Of a stretch of 64,000 nt of DNA, positions 37,284 through 47,471 are shown in pieces. The DNA comes from Oceanobacter sp. 1_MG-2023 (GTDB lineage Bacteria > Pseudomonadota > Gammaproteobacteria > Pseudomonadales > Oceanobacteraceae): the NCBI RefSeq assembly GCF_030689025.1, contig NZ_JAUYWA010000011.1:53283-117282 (forward strand), written 5' to 3'. The notes below the pieces were generated by a model. The model was not told the origin of the DNA, searched no databases, and was given only the letters and a program-made list of their open reading frames with translations. The translations under genes were made by a program, and so were the position numbers. The first letter of the stretch is position 1. Each line of letters begins with the position of its first letter.

Positions 37284-38611
37284 CCGTAACCACATTGCCA
37301 TATGCTCACACCCTGCGCGCAGCCAACACAGAGACGACCATTCCCTACCAGAGTCAGCGCTATGTACGCGCCGGCTGGCTGTTGATTATTGCCGGTGTAC
37401 TGGGGTTTCTTGGCTGGGCCTCATTGACACCACTGGACAAGGGCGTTCCGGTCAATGGTCAGCTGATCGTCGAAGGGCAGCGCAAGAGTCTGTTTCATCC
37501 GGATGGCGGTCAGATTGAGCGTATTCTGGTACGCGACGGCGACCAGGTCCACGCAGGGCAGGTATTGATCCGTCTGAATCCGACCCGGGCCGAGGCGCAT
37601 CTGCGTGAAGTGCAGATTCAGTACGACAATGCCCTGGCCTTGCTGACTCGTCTGAAAGCGGAACGCGATGGGCAAGCAAACATTGAGTTTCCGGCGGACT
37701 TGATGGAGCGGGCCACCGATGCCGTACACAGCCAGCAACGGTTGTTCCAGGCCCGGCAGCGCTCACTGGCACAAGCCTTACAAAGCTACGATGAAATCAT
37801 CACCGGCATGGATTACCAACTGAAAGGTCTGAGCGACAGCAATAGCAGCCGCCGCCGTCAGCGTGCCACGCTGGATGAGCAACTAGCGGGAATGAAAGCA
37901 CTGGAAAAATCCGGTTATGTCTCCCGGGTACGCTTGCTGGAAATGGAGCGCCTGCACGCCGAAACCGACAGTAAACTGGCCGAGAATATCGGTCAGCTAG
38001 GGCAATTGCAGCAACAGCTGCAAGAGTTAGCCATCCGCCAATCGTCGCATCAGCAATCCTTTCTCGAACAGGTACACGAAGCCTATGCCGAGGCTGAACT
38101 CAATCTGTTATCTCTGGCGCAAAAGCTGCGCTCAGCCCAATACAGCCTGGAGCAAACCCGGGTATTGGCCCCTGTCGATGGCGTGGCCATGGGGCTGAGT
38201 GTATTTACCGAAGGCGGCTTTATCAATCCGGGCAGTCATCTGCTCGATGTGGTGCCTGCCAGTGGCACCCTGGTCGTTGAAGCCCAGGTACCAGTGCACC
38301 TGATCGATAAAGTCGAACCCGGTTTACCTGTTCGGATTCTGTTTCCTGCGGCCAACCAGAACCGTACGCCCGATATCATGGGCACGGTTGCAACCGTCGC
38401 CGCCGACCGCTCGGAAGATGATCAGACCGGCCTGCCCTACTATGCCGTGCTGGTCCGTATTGGCCCGGATGGTTATCAACAATTAGAGGATTTCACCCCA
38501 AGACCGGGTATGTCGGTCAGTCTGTTTATTCGTACCGGTGAACGCACACTGATGAATTATTTACTCAAGCCACTGCAAGACCGGGCCAATAGCGCACTGG
38601 CAGAGGAGTAG
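37280..38611 (+). CDS. hasE: HlyD-family membrane fusion protein HasE
   Basis: 443 residues. One N-terminal membrane helix (LIIAGVLGFLGWASL), biotinyl-lipoyl halves (HPDGGQIERILVRDGDQVHAG and LEQTRVLAPVDGVAMGLSV), a long coiled coil between them, and a C-terminal barrel (ARPGMSVSLF-like PRPGMSVSLFIRTGERTLM). It bridges HasD and the outer-membrane channel. The ATG overlaps the hasD stop (ATGA), so translation is coupled. Last gene of the has operon; no hasF/tolC follows. Confidence 0.92.
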   Translation: MTVTTLPYAHTLRAANTETTIPYQSQRYVRAGWLLIIAGVLGFLGWASLTPLDKGVPVNGQLIVEGQRKSLFHPDGGQIERILVRDGDQVHAGQVLIRLNPTRAEAHLREVQIQYDNALALLTRLKAERDGQANIEFPADLMERATDAVHSQQRLFQARQRSLAQALQSYDEIITGMDYQLKGLSDSNSSRRRQRATLDEQLAGMKALEKSGYVSRVRLLEMERLHAETDSKLAENIGQLGQLQQQLQELAIRQSSHQQSFLEQVHEAYAEAELNLLSLAQKLRSAQYSLEQTRVLAPVDGVAMGLSVFTEGGFINPGSHLLDVVPASGTLVVEAQVPVHLIDKVEPGLPVRILFPAANQNRTPDIMGTVATVAADRSEDDQTGLPYYAVLVRIGPDGYQQLEDFTPRPGMSVSLFIRTGERTLMNYLLKPLQDRANSALAEE

Positions 38612-38650
38612 TCTTGCCACGGGCATCCAACCCCACGGACAAAGCCAGGC

Positions 38651-38727
38651 TCGATGCTCAATGCTCAATGCTCGATGCTCGATGCTCGATGCTCAATGCT
38701 CAATGCTCAATGCTCAATGCTCGATGG
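38651..38727. repeat. Eleven tandem heptamers TC(A/G)ATGC
   Basis: Eleven uninterrupted 7-base units of TCAATGC or TCGATGC (order of the variable base: G A A G G G A A A A G, last unit ending GG). They lie between the convergent ends of hasE and choV, outside any credible gene. Confidence 0.95.
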
Positions 38728-38743
38728 TGCACGGCGCGCAAGA

Positions 38744-39928
38744 TTACGCCGTAGCAGCACCATTAAAATGTTTACCCAGCATGGCGTGATAGAAGTTATG
38801 GTCGGTCAGTACCCCCACCAGTTTGCCATGTTCAGCCAGCACCACGGGTTGCTCGGTAGCGTAACGGATTTCGATCGCCCGTCGCATGGAAATATCTGGC
38901 GTTGTCATTGCCATGGTGCCCAGTGGTGGCATATCCGTGTTGGCCTCGATGCCGCATTGTTGCATGGGGACCGGTTTGCCGTGGCGATGGGCTGTTTTGC
39001 CATCGGACGCCAGCCAGATGTCTTTTTCGCTGCACACCAGGGTGTCGTTCCCTTGCCGCGTCAGCTCATCCGCTGCGGTCATCAGAGACCGGCCAGCCAG
39101 GACATTCAATGGGTTGGTATGGGCAACAAAGTCTTCCACATAGGCGGTGGCCGGGTTCATTACAATGTCTTCCGGTGCACCCTGCTGAATAATCCGGGCT
39201 GATTCCATAATGACGATATTGGTGCCAATTTTTAACGCTTCGTCCAGGTCATGGGACACAAACAGAATGGTCTTGTTGAGGCTGCGCTGCAGCACCAGCA
39301 GTTCATCCTGTAGTTGCGCCCGAATCAGTGGGTCGAGTGCAGAGAATGGCTCGTCCATCAACAGAATATCGCTGTCCATGGCAAATGCCCGAGCCAGGCC
39401 AACCCTCTGTTGCATGCCTCCGGATAGCTCCGCCGGTAATGCATCCTTCCAGTCGGTCAGACCGACCATGTCGAGTTTTTCCATGGCTTTCTGATGGCGC
39501 TCGGCCTTGCCTTGCCCCATCAGTTCGAGACCATAAGCAACGTTGTCGAGCACCGATAACCAGGGCATCAGGGCAAATTTCTGGAATACCATCGATACCC
39601 GTTCGGCCCGCAGCCGCCGCAAGGTATTGGCGTCACAGCTGCCGACATCAACCTGGCCGTCGCCATCCTTGACCAGTACCTGACCACGAGAGATCGGGTT
39701 AAGGCCATTCACCGCCCGCAACAGGCTGGACTTGCCGGAGCCAGACAACCCCATCAAGACACAGATCTCCCCTTGCTTGACCTTGATGCTGGCGTTATGC
39801 ACGCCCACCACACTGCCGGTGGATTCGATGATCTGCTGGCGGGTTTTACCCTGATCCAGCAATGCCAGCGCGGGGGCGACCGTGTCGCCAAAAACAACAT
39901 CAAGATTTCTGATAGAAATGGCGTTCAT
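38744..39928 (-). CDS. choV: Choline ABC transporter ATP-binding protein
   Basis: 394 residues of the ProV/ChoV group. Walker A GLSGSGKSSLLRAV, Q loop FQKFALMPWLSV, signature LSGGMQQRVGLARAF, Walker B LLMDEPFSALDP, switch SHDLDEAL. The C-terminal 100 residues form a CBS-like regulatory region. Energises choline import with ChoW and ChoX. It starts three bases after the choW stop in the betIBA-choXWV operon. Confidence 0.92.
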   Translation of the reverse strand: MNAISIRNLDVVFGDTVAPALALLDQGKTRQQIIESTGSVVGVHNASIKVKQGEICVLMGLSGSGKSSLLRAVNGLNPISRGQVLVKDGDGQVDVGSCDANTLRRLRAERVSMVFQKFALMPWLSVLDNVAYGLELMGQGKAERHQKAMEKLDMVGLTDWKDALPAELSGGMQQRVGLARAFAMDSDILLMDEPFSALDPLIRAQLQDELLVLQRSLNKTILFVSHDLDEALKIGTNIVIMESARIIQQGAPEDIVMNPATAYVEDFVAHTNPLNVLAGRSLMTAADELTRQGNDTLVCSEKDIWLASDGKTAHRHGKPVPMQQCGIEANTDMPPLGTMAMTTPDISMRRAIEIRYATEQPVVLAEHGKLVGVLTDHNFYHAMLGKHFNGAATA

Positions 39929-39930
39929 GG

Positions 39931-40773
39931 TTATACCTCTGCCTTGCCCGGCGCTTTGAAAATACGATCGAGAATAATAGCCACCAGCACGATGGCGATA
40001 CCGGCTTCAAAGCCTTGCGAAATATTCACCGTGTTGAGTGCCCGGATCACCGGTTTGCCCAAACCATCGGCACCGACCAGCGCGGCCACCACCACCATGG
40101 ATAACGACAGCATGATGCACTGGGTCACACCGGCCATAATGCTGGGCAGCGCAGCAGGCAGCTCGACTTTCCACAATAATTGCCGGGGCGTGGCACCAAA
40201 GGCCTTGCCCGCTTCAATCAGTTCTTCCGGGACGTTACGAATGCCGAGGTAGGTCAGCCGGATCGGGGCGGCAATGGCAAACACAATGGTCGAGATCAGG
40301 CCGGGCACCACGCCAAGGCCAAACAGCACCAGGGTCGGGATCAGGTATACGAAGGTTGGGACGGTCTGCATCAGGTCGAGCACCGGCCGCAAATAGTTGT
40401 ACACCTTGGGTTTGTGACCGGCATAGATGCCTACGGGGACACCGGTCAGAATACAAATCGTGGTGGCGGTGACGACCAGCACAAAGGTCTCGATCATCTC
40501 GGCCCAATAACCAAGGTTGATAATCAGCAGCATCGAGGCGACAACAAACAGCACCAGCCGGATGCTGCGGTGCAGAAACCAGGCCATGGCTGCTGTCGCA
40601 ATAATCGGTACAGCCGGGTGAAACCATTGGAACAGAGTCACCAGCGAGGTGATCACCCATTCCAGAGAAATGGACACCAGGTCAAAAAACCAGGCTCCGT
40701 GGTCGGTCAGCCAGTCGACGAATGTTTCCATCCATGCGCCCAGCGGCAATTTGTTATCGGACAGCCAGTTCAT
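39931..40773 (-). CDS. choW: Choline ABC transporter permease
   Basis: 280 residues. The start MNWLSDNKLPLGAWMETFVD is typical for ChoW and has AGAGG upstream; a GTG at 40857 would add 28 unlikely residues. Six or seven membrane helices, with the EAA loop EELIEAGKAFGATPRQLLWK that contacts the ATPase. Forms the transmembrane path for choline. Between choX and choV. Confidence 0.92.
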   Translation of the reverse strand: MNWLSDNKLPLGAWMETFVDWLTDHGAWFFDLVSISLEWVITSLVTLFQWFHPAVPIIATAAMAWFLHRSIRLVLFVVASMLLIINLGYWAEMIETFVLVVTATTICILTGVPVGIYAGHKPKVYNYLRPVLDLMQTVPTFVYLIPTLVLFGLGVVPGLISTIVFAIAAPIRLTYLGIRNVPEELIEAGKAFGATPRQLLWKVELPAALPSIMAGVTQCIMLSLSMVVVAALVGADGLGKPVIRALNTVNISQGFEAGIAIVLVAIILDRIFKAPGKAEV

Positions 40774-41028
40774 ATCAAGCCTCTGTTTGTTCTGTTTTTT
40801 TTTGATCTGGTCATTCTGATCGTTAGCGGAAATCTCTGGAGAAGTCTGCGTTATCACTGGCTCAGGCTACGGCTCTGATGCGGTCAGAACCACAACCAGA
40901 TCGGCGATAACACAGACTTGTCGAGAGACTCCAAACCAGAGCGGTGTTGGCCGCACCTGGTTCGGGATGGTCAGCCAACCGGTTATTGATGGTTGGTCAG
41001 GTTGGCCGTTATCCGACCGGGAGGCGGT

Positions 41029-41970
41029 CTACTTTTTCAGGTAGGCCTGTACCGCTGGCAGCGCATCCGCACCGCTGTTGGTTTTCACTCCGGCCAGCCA
41101 CTGGGTCAATACGCCCGGGTTGGCTTTCAGCCAGTTGGTCGCTGCGACTTCCGGCTTTTTGCCATCGTTCAGGATCGCGCCCATGATTTCGTTTTCCAGC
41201 GGCAGGGTGAAAGTCAGGTTGGTCAGCAGCTTGCCAACGTTCGGGCAGCTTTCCAGATAGCCCTGGCTGACGTTGGTATGCACATTGGCACCGCCGTAGT
41301 TGGGGCCAAAGAAGTCATCACCACCGTCGAGGTACATCATGTCAACGCTGGCGTTCATTGGGTGTGGAGCCCAACCAAGGAAGGCAATCCATTTGTCACG
41401 ACGGACGGCGCGCTTCACTTGCGACAACATGCCGGCTTCGCTCGATTCCACCAGAGTAAAGTCTTTCAGGCCAAAGGCGTTCTGGTCGATCATGTCCTGA
41501 ATCAGGCGGTTGCCATCATTACCCGGCTCGATACCGTAAATCCTGTCATCAAACTTATCGGCAAATTTCACCAGGTCGTCAAAGCTTTTGACACCGGCGT
41601 CGTAGGCGTATTTCGGCACGGCCAGGGTGTATTTGGCACCGGTCAGGTTGGGGCCAAGATCTTGCACGCTGTTGTTTTTCAGGTAAGGCTCGATATCGGC
41701 CTGCATGGTCGGCATCCAGTTACCCAGGAACACATCAATGTCCTTGTTGGCAAGGGACTTGTAAGTCACCGGCACCGACAGCAACTGGGTTTTGGTATCG
41801 TAGCCCATGCCTTGCAGCACCACCGAGGCAACAGCGGTGGTGGCGGTGATATCGGTCCAGCCGACATCCGCAAAACGGACGGTGTCGCACTGGTCAGCGC
41901 TGGCGGCTCCGGCGTGCATCAGCAGGCTCAGGGCGATGGTGGATACGGTAAACGATGTTGCAGTCTTCAT
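41029..41970 (-). CDS. choX: Choline-binding periplasmic protein
   Basis: 313 residues with signal peptide ending AGAASA. Family features include VRFADVGWTDITATTAVASV, DVFLGNWMPTM and KWIAFLGWAPHPMN, where aromatic residues form the cage for the quaternary amine. Binds choline for ChoWV. Follows betA by 85 bases and precedes choW by 255 bases, the latter gap containing a hairpin-prone stretch (CCAACC / GGTTGG) that could reduce downstream expression. Confidence 0.93.
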   Translation of the reverse strand: MKTATSFTVSTIALSLLMHAGAASADQCDTVRFADVGWTDITATTAVASVVLQGMGYDTKTQLLSVPVTYKSLANKDIDVFLGNWMPTMQADIEPYLKNNSVQDLGPNLTGAKYTLAVPKYAYDAGVKSFDDLVKFADKFDDRIYGIEPGNDGNRLIQDMIDQNAFGLKDFTLVESSEAGMLSQVKRAVRRDKWIAFLGWAPHPMNASVDMMYLDGGDDFFGPNYGGANVHTNVSQGYLESCPNVGKLLTNLTFTLPLENEIMGAILNDGKKPEVAATNWLKANPGVLTQWLAGVKTNSGADALPAVQAYLKK

Positions 41971-42055
41971 GACTTGTCCTCAGTGGTTGAATATCAGTTA
42001 CGGCTCATCACCAGGCCGGGGCCTGGCGGTGCAGATACATCAGTGACGTTGGGCG

Positions 42056-43786
42056 TTATGCAGCATCTTCGCTGCCGGTGGAGTTGGCCAGCGCACGCTT
42101 GGGCGTACCGCTGCGCTGTTGGGTTGGCCAGTCGGGGTCTATCCAGACAGGGACATCCGCCGCGGTGGCAGCGCCCTTGCCCAGAATCAGATCGGCGGCC
42201 TTTTCTGCCACCATGATGGTCGGGGCATTCAGGTTGCCATTGGTAATGGTCGGGAAGATGGAAGAATCCACTACCCGCAGGCTGTCGATGCCCCGCACCC
42301 GGCAAGCGCTGTCCAGCACCGCCATCGGGTCGTCGTCTGCCCCGATCTTGCAGGTACAGGACGGGTGATAGGCGCTCTCGACATTGGCCCGAACCCAGGC
42401 GTCAATCTCGGCATCGGTCTGAACCGCCGCACCGGGCTGGATTTCATCCCCCCGATACGCGTCCAGCGCCGGTTGCAGAATGATTTCGCGGGTCAGGCGA
42501 ATGGTGTCGCGCCAGTCCTGCCGGTCTTGTTCGGTGCCGATGTAATTAAAGAAAATCGATGGTTTGGCGTGAGGGTCGGCAGAAGTAATCCAGACCTTGC
42601 CGCGGCTGGCCGGTTTATTCGGCCCGACGTGCACCTGGAAGCCATGACCATCGAAGGCTGCCTGACCGTCGTAACGCATCGCCGCAGGCAAGAAGTGATA
42701 TTGAATATTGGGCCATTCCACTCCCGCCCGGGAGCGAATAAAGGCGCAGCTTTCGAAGTGGTTGGTGGCGCCCAGACCATTTTTGAACAGCAGCCAGCGA
42801 GCACCGATCAACCCCTTGTTAAACAGGTCGAGTTTGCCGTTCAGGGTGATTGGCTGGTGGCAGTAAAACTGGAAATAGACTTCCAGATGGTCTTGCAGGT
42901 TTTCACCCACTCCCGGCAGCTCGTGTTGCACGCTGACGCCAGCCTTGGCCAGGACATCCCTGGGGCCAATCCCGGACAATTGCAGCAACTGTGGTGAACC
43001 GATGGAGCCTGCCGCCAGAATCACTTCCCGGCGGGCAGTGTGCTGTTCGACCTTGCCGTTGCTTTCAAACTGGATGCCAGTAGCTTCCAGCGTCGGGCCA
43101 TCGCCGTTCAACAACACCTTGTGTACCATCACACCGGTTTTCAGCGTCAGGTTGGGACGCGATAGCGCCTCCCGCAAATAGGCATTGGAAGTCGAGGCCC
43201 GCACACCGTCTTTGACGGTCATATGCATTGGCCCAAAGCCTTCCTGCTGATAACCGTTGTAGTCCGGAGTGTATGGATAGCCGGCGTCTTTACCGGCGTC
43301 GATAAAGGCTTGATACAGCGGGTTCAGGCTCATGTTGTTGCCGTTGTTGGTGCCGACCGGGCCATGACCACCACGGTATTCGCTCTCGCCACCCATCCAG
43401 CACTCGGCCTTTTTGAAATACGGCAAGCAGTGCTGGTAATCCCACCCTTCTGCGCCGTGGGCTTGCCATTCGTCAAAGTCTCGGGCATGGCCACGGACGT
43501 ACACCATGCCATTAATGGATGATCCGCCACCCAGCACCTTGCCGCGCGGGCAATGTAATACCCGGTTGTCGATGCCCGGCTCTGGCAGGGTTTCAAACTG
43601 CCAGGCGTATTTTTCGGTATTCATCGGGTACGACAGCGCGGTCGGCATCTGGATAAATATGCTTTTGTCGCTGCCACCGGCTTCCAGTAACAACACCTTG
43701 TACTCGCCGCTGACGCTCAGGCGATTGGCCAGCACACAACCGGCACTGCCGGCGCCGACAATAATAAAATCGTATTGACCACTCAT
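42056..43786 (-). CDS. betA: Choline dehydrogenase
   Basis: 576 residues, GMC oxidoreductase. N-terminal FAD motif [21 protein letters not shown] signature 1 in [20 protein letters not shown], signature 2 [16 protein letters not shown], and the C-terminal catalytic region [10 protein letters not shown] ... [16 protein letters not shown]. Oxidises choline to betaine aldehyde at the membrane. Overlaps the betB stop by four bases. Together with BetB gives glycine betaine, an osmoprotectant and carbon source. Confidence 0.96.
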   Translation of the reverse strand: MSGQYDFIIVGAGSAGCVLANRLSVSGEYKVLLLEAGGSDKSIFIQMPTALSYPMNTEKYAWQFETLPEPGIDNRVLHCPRGKVLGGGSSINGMVYVRGHARDFDEWQAHGAEGWDYQHCLPYFKKAECWMGGESEYRGGHGPVGTNNGNNMSLNPLYQAFIDAGKDAGYPYTPDYNGYQQEGFGPMHMTVKDGVRASTSNAYLREALSRPNLTLKTGVMVHKVLLNGDGPTLEATGIQFESNGKVEQHTARREVILAAGSIGSPQLLQLSGIGPRDVLAKAGVSVQHELPGVGENLQDHLEVYFQFYCHQPITLNGKLDLFNKGLIGARWLLFKNGLGATNHFESCAFIRSRAGVEWPNIQYHFLPAAMRYDGQAAFDGHGFQVHVGPNKPASRGKVWITSADPHAKPSIFFNYIGTEQDRQDWRDTIRLTREIILQPALDAYRGDEIQPGAAVQTDAEIDAWVRANVESAYHPSCTCKIGADDDPMAVLDSACRVRGIDSLRVVDSSIFPTITNGNLNAPTIMVAEKAADLILGKGAATAADVPVWIDPDWPTQQRSGTPKRALANSTGSEDAA

Positions 43787-45243
43787 GCGTAAGGACTCTC
43801 GACATCTCCCAGCTCAATAAACACGCTTTTGGTCTGGGTATAGTGATTCAGGGTTTCCACCCCGTTTTCTCGGCCAATGCCCGACAACTTGTAACCACCC
43901 ACGGGCATTTCGGCCGGTGAAGCGCCCCAACTGTTGATCCAGCAAATACCGGCTTCCATTGCCGCAATCACCCGATGGGCACGAGAGAAATCACGGGTAA
44001 AGACCCCGGCAGCCAGACCGAAGTCCGTTGCGTTGGCACGGCGGATCACCTCCGCTTCATCGCTGAAACGCAGCACCGACATCACCGGGCCAAAGATCTC
44101 ATCTTTCACGTTAGGCATATCGTCGTGGCAATCGGCAAAGACGGTCGGCTGCACAAAAGCCCCTTTGGCACAGTCGCCGGTCATGGCCCGTTCACCACCA
44201 ATCACCAGACGGGCACCCGCCTCTTTGGCGGCGTCGATATATCCCAGTACCTTGTGCATATGGTCGATACTGATCAGCGCCCCGACCTGGGTAGCTGGAT
44301 CGCTGGGGTCGCCCATGGTCAGCCTGGCGGTGCGTTCTTGCAGCTGGCTGAGGAAAGCGTCGTAAATGGCATCGTGCACAAACACCCGGGTGCCGTTGGT
44401 GCAGACTTCGCCCTGGGTGTAAAAATTGGCAATCATTGCCGCCGATACCGCGTTGGTCAGATCGGCGTCATCAAAAATGATCAGTGGTGATTTGCCACCC
44501 AGCTCCATGGTGACGTCTTTCAGTGTGGTGGCACTGGCAGCCATCACTTTTTTGCCGGTACCGCACTCGCCGGTAAACGACACCTTGGCAATATCAGCGT
44601 GATGAGTCAGCGCTTCCCCGACCCGGTAGTCCCCTTGCACGACGTTAAAAACGCCATCCGGCACACCGGCTTCGGTGTAGATCTCGGCCAGCTTCATCGC
44701 CGTCAGCGGCGTTTCTTCCGAGGGTTTGAACACCATGGCGTTACCGGCTGCCAGCGCCGGAGCGGATTTCCACATGGCGATCTGGATCGGGTAATTCCAG
44801 GCACCGATGCCAGCCACGACACCCAATGGTTCGCGGCGGGTATAGAAAAAGTTGCTGCCGCCCAGATCTTGCTGCTCGCCCTGAATCGACGGTGCCAGGC
44901 CCGCAAAATATTCCACCACATCGGCACCGGTGACGATGTCGACGCAGTTGGCTTCCTGAATCGGCTTGCCAGTGTCCAGTACTTCCAGCATGGCCAGCTC
45001 GTCGTTACGCTGGCGCAGAATCTCAACCGCCTTGCGCAAAATACGGCTGCGTTCCATCCCGGTCATGGCCGACCAGACCTTGAAACCGGCCTGGGCAGAA
45101 ACCACAGCCCGGTCGACGTCGGCACTGGAGGCCTGCTGGATCAGTGCAATGGTTTCGCCGGTTGCCGGGTTACAGGTCGCAAATGTTTCACCAGAAGTGG
45201 CGTCCTGATACTGGCCGTGAATGTACAGAGTGTGGGTTTGCAT
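43783..45243 (-). CDS. betB: Betaine aldehyde dehydrogenase
   Basis: 486 residues. Aldehyde dehydrogenase features: [20 protein letters not shown], general-base Glu in [10 protein letters not shown], and the nucleophilic Cys in [14 protein letters not shown]. Converts betaine aldehyde to glycine betaine with NAD(P). ATG at 45243 with AAGG upstream, 11 bases after betI; the operon order is betI-betB-betA-choX-choW-choV. Confidence 0.96.
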   Translation of the reverse strand: MQTHTLYIHGQYQDATSGETFATCNPATGETIALIQQASSADVDRAVVSAQAGFKVWSAMTGMERSRILRKAVEILRQRNDELAMLEVLDTGKPIQEANCVDIVTGADVVEYFAGLAPSIQGEQQDLGGSNFFYTRREPLGVVAGIGAWNYPIQIAMWKSAPALAAGNAMVFKPSEETPLTAMKLAEIYTEAGVPDGVFNVVQGDYRVGEALTHHADIAKVSFTGECGTGKKVMAASATTLKDVTMELGGKSPLIIFDDADLTNAVSAAMIANFYTQGEVCTNGTRVFVHDAIYDAFLSQLQERTARLTMGDPSDPATQVGALISIDHMHKVLGYIDAAKEAGARLVIGGERAMTGDCAKGAFVQPTVFADCHDDMPNVKDEIFGPVMSVLRFSDEAEVIRRANATDFGLAAGVFTRDFSRAHRVIAAMEAGICWINSWGASPAEMPVGGYKLSGIGRENGVETLNHYTQTKSVFIELGDVESPYA

Positions 45244-45254
45244 GGAGTTACCTT

Positions 45255-45887
45255 CTAGTTCTGAATAGGGGTCGTCGGTCGGGCCGGGGCATCATCAGCA
45301 TCGACGCTCGCCAGTTGCTGGCCGATGTAATCACTGATCAGTTTTTTCGCCATCCCGACATCAATGCCTTCCGGCCGTAATGCGCCACGCAGCCAGATAC
45401 CATCGATCAGCGCCGCGATGGTCTGGGCGGTCTGCCAGGCCTGATGCCGGGGCATCACCTGTTTCAACTCAAACATCAGATACGACAGCAAGCGCTTTTC
45501 GTTGACCCGCTGTAACCGGAACAGCGCCGGTACGTGCATCGATTGCGACCAGAACGCCAGCCAGGTTTTTACCACCCGTGGGTCCGTCTGCGACTTGTCG
45601 AAGTTACCGCAGACAATGGCATCCAGACGGCCACGGACATCATCACGTGCCACCTGATCCAGCTGCTTGCGGACACTGCTCGATAGTTGTTTCAGCACCG
45701 ACCGCATGGTCGCCTCTAGCAAATTATCCTTGCCGCCAAAGTGGTGGTTGATAATGGCCGGCGATACCCCTGCCTTGCCGCTGATAATTACTACGCTGGC
45801 TTTGTGTAAACCCACTTCGTTGATTGAATCCATGGTGGCCTCAATCAATTGTGGTCTACGTATTTCTGCTACTCCCAACTTCGGCAT
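45255..45887 (-). CDS. betI: TetR-family repressor BetI
   Basis: 210 residues from ATG 45887 ([20 protein letters not shown]), preceded by AGAGGA. The HTH is [41 protein letters not shown] is typical of BetI. It represses the bet genes and is relieved by choline. First gene of the operon, so autoregulated; a palindromic candidate operator lies 30 bases upstream. Confidence 0.95.
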   Translation of the reverse strand: MPKLGVAEIRRPQLIEATMDSINEVGLHKASVVIISGKAGVSPAIINHHFGGKDNLLEATMRSVLKQLSSSVRKQLDQVARDDVRGRLDAIVCGNFDKSQTDPRVVKTWLAFWSQSMHVPALFRLQRVNEKRLLSYLMFELKQVMPRHQAWQTAQTIAALIDGIWLRGALRPEGIDVGMAKKLISDYIGQQLASVDADDAPARPTTPIQN

Positions 45888-45916
45888 AGGAAGTCCTCTA
45901 CTGGCCAGAATCTTTT

Positions 45917-45939
45917 TTGTTAAATGGTCGTTTAAACAA
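45917..45939. promoter_or_regulatory. Candidate BetI operator
   Basis: An imperfect dyad, TTGTTAAA ... TTTAAACAA, centred on TGGTCG, 30 bases upstream of betI. Size and position suit a TetR-family operator; the match is by symmetry only, not to a checked consensus. Confidence 0.5.
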
Positions 45940-46071
45940 AATGTAACGGCTTCAGCGCTGATGTCAACTGAAGAGGCGCAGATAATCCACACTGTCAGGT
46001 ATAAAGGCAGGCGGTTCGTGAATGGATTGTTGGCGTGGAAAACCCCATAGGGCAACGGTTTGCAGGGAGAT

Positions 46072-46095
46072 TTTTAGTTAGGACTCTAACTAAAA
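46072..46095. promoter_or_regulatory. Perfect palindrome of unknown use
   Basis: TTTTAGTTAG, GACT, CTAACTAAAA: 10-base perfect arms. It is about 185 bases from betI and 237 bases from the HbpS-like gene. It looks like a regulator operator rather than a terminator, as it is AT-rich without a T-run. Confidence 0.5.
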
Positions 46096-46332
46096 TGATG
46101 AAAAAACAAACAGGTTATTAAACGGCGTCTGCCATGATCTGGCGCTGTGTTCGAACAATCACAGAGGGCGTCCGTCCGGGTCGCTACTGCCTGAGCCTGG
46201 TCTCTTCGGTATTGTAAAATCCCGAATCTGGTACTCTGCCGATCCTGCCCCAGTGGTAGCATCGTCACTCTTTGGATGCTGTCTTGGCGGCTGCATTCAT
46301 GCATTCCGATTTCCTGATAAAAAGGTCACGCC

Positions 46333-46746
46333 ATGAACCCGATCAATTGCCAACAAGCTCGCCAGATGCTCGATGATGCGGTTAAACAAGCCGAGGATAT
46401 GGGATTGAATGTCTGTATTTCGGTCGTCGACAGCGGTGCCAACCAGGTTGCTTTCCTGCGGATGGACAAGGCCTTTCTGGGGTCAACTGAAGTCAGTCAG
46501 CGCAAGGCCAGAACAGCGGTTTTATTTCAGTGCCCGACCGATGTGTTTGGTCAGGTTATCGAGCAAGAGAAGCTGCTCGGCATGGATCAGATCGATGGTG
46601 GCCTGATGGCATTCGGGGGTGGTTTGCCTATTCTGGTGAATGGCGAACTGATTGGAGCGGTAGGCGTTTCAGGCGCGACGGCCAAGCAGGACAAGGCTAT
46701 TGCGACAACGGCCATAACCGCTCTGTTGGCGCAGCTGGCGTCGTAA
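46333..46746 (+). CDS. GlcG/HbpS-family protein
   Basis: 137 residues without a signal peptide. The family pattern is present: AEDMGLNVCISVVDSGANQVAFLRMD, VSQRKARTAVLF, and the glycine-rich end FGGGLPILVNGELIGAVGVSGATAKQD. HbpS members bind heme or cobalamin; GlcG is of unknown function in glycolate genes. No partner gene in this window defines its role. ATG at 46333 follows AAAGG. Confidence 0.88.
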   Translation: MNPINCQQARQMLDDAVKQAEDMGLNVCISVVDSGANQVAFLRMDKAFLGSTEVSQRKARTAVLFQCPTDVFGQVIEQEKLLGMDQIDGGLMAFGGGLPILVNGELIGAVGVSGATAKQDKAIATTAITALLAQLAS

Positions 46747-46769
46747 ACGCCAGCAATCCGCTCGCTCTG

Positions 46770-47351
46770 TCAGCCGCGCAGATGCTCAAACACATCGTCG
46801 ACCAGTTCATCGAGATGGCATTCACCCGGACGGGCACGCGCATAAGAACGTAACCCCATCAGCTGAACCTGCAGATAACGTGCTTGCCGCTCTGGATCAG
46901 CAGTCGCTGCGGTCTCTCCGCTTGCTCGCGCCTGAGTCAGTACCTCGGCAAAGGCGGCTTCCATTTCGGCCAGCCAGTATTTGGCTTCTGCCAGTAAATC
47001 GGCGTTGTCATCGGTCAGTTCGGTGATGGTTTTCACCAGCATACACATACTGCTGGGAGTCGATGCCGGATCACTGCATACCGCGCCTTTAACAAAGGCT
47101 TTTAATCCGGCCAGCGGCGATCCCGCCTGCTCCACACTGGTACGCAGCCGCGCTTTACTCATCGCGGCATAGTGGCCCAGCACTTCCTTGAACAAGCCTT
47201 CTTTACTGCCGAAGCTGGCGTAAATACTGCCAGGACGCATATCCATGGCCTGCTGGATATTACGCATGGAGGTAGCGTGAAACCCTTTTGCCCAAAACAG
47301 TTGTGTGGCGTTGTGGATCGCCTCTTGGCGATCATGCTTGGCGTGAGACAC
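46770..47351 (-). CDS. TetR/AcrR family transcriptional regulator
   Basis: 193 residues, starting at GTG 47351. HTH: QLFWAKGFHATSMRNIQQAM then RPGSIYASFGSKEGLF. The C-terminal ligand domain has the DUF1956-like or TetR_C pattern with SMCMLVKTITEL. Divergent from the CMD-GST operon, with inverted repeats in the gap, so it most likely represses itself and that operon; inducer probably an electrophile or xenobiotic (inference). Confidence 0.91.
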   Translation of the reverse strand: MSHAKHDRQEAIHNATQLFWAKGFHATSMRNIQQAMDMRPGSIYASFGSKEGLFKEVLGHYAAMSKARLRTSVEQAGSPLAGLKAFVKGAVCSDPASTPSSMCMLVKTITELTDDNADLLAEAKYWLAEMEAAFAEVLTQARASGETAATADPERQARYLQVQLMGLRSYARARPGECHLDELVDDVFEHLRG

Positions 47352-47377
47352 CCTTGAATTCTCTTTTTGTAACGATC

Positions 47378-47406
47378 GTTCAATTCTACCTTGAACAAAC
47401 GTTCAA
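47378..47406. promoter_or_regulatory. TetR operator region
   Basis: Three half-sites: GTTCAA (47378), TTGAAC (47391) and GTTCAA (47401), giving overlapping inverted repeats with spacers of seven and four bases. It lies between the divergent tetR-type and CMD genes. Confidence 0.62.
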
Positions 47407-47471
47407 ATCCAGCTAGAGTGATTCCAATGATTAATAAATAACCGCGACAATCGCGGGCCTCTGGAGCAAAC

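Larger units (their letters stand above)
45888..46332. other. Divergent intergenic region betI / HbpS-like gene
   Basis: 445 bases with no credible gene. It holds the candidate BetI operator (45917-45939) and a perfect AT-rich palindrome at 46072-46095. No other structure was seen. Confidence 0.6.

Noticed and set aside
38651..38727. Possible CRISPR-like array
   Set aside because: Units are seven bases and contiguous, with no spacers.
40993..42216. 407-codon open frame opposite choX
   Set aside because: Antisense of choX with no recognisable motif.
46240..46290. tRNA-like stretch near CCCCAGTGGTAGC
   Set aside because: No cloverleaf with anticodon and T arms can be drawn.
46086..46304. 72-codon minus-strand frame upstream of the HbpS-like gene
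   Set aside because: No likeness to any family, Arg/Gln-rich as random frames are, no ribosome-binding site.
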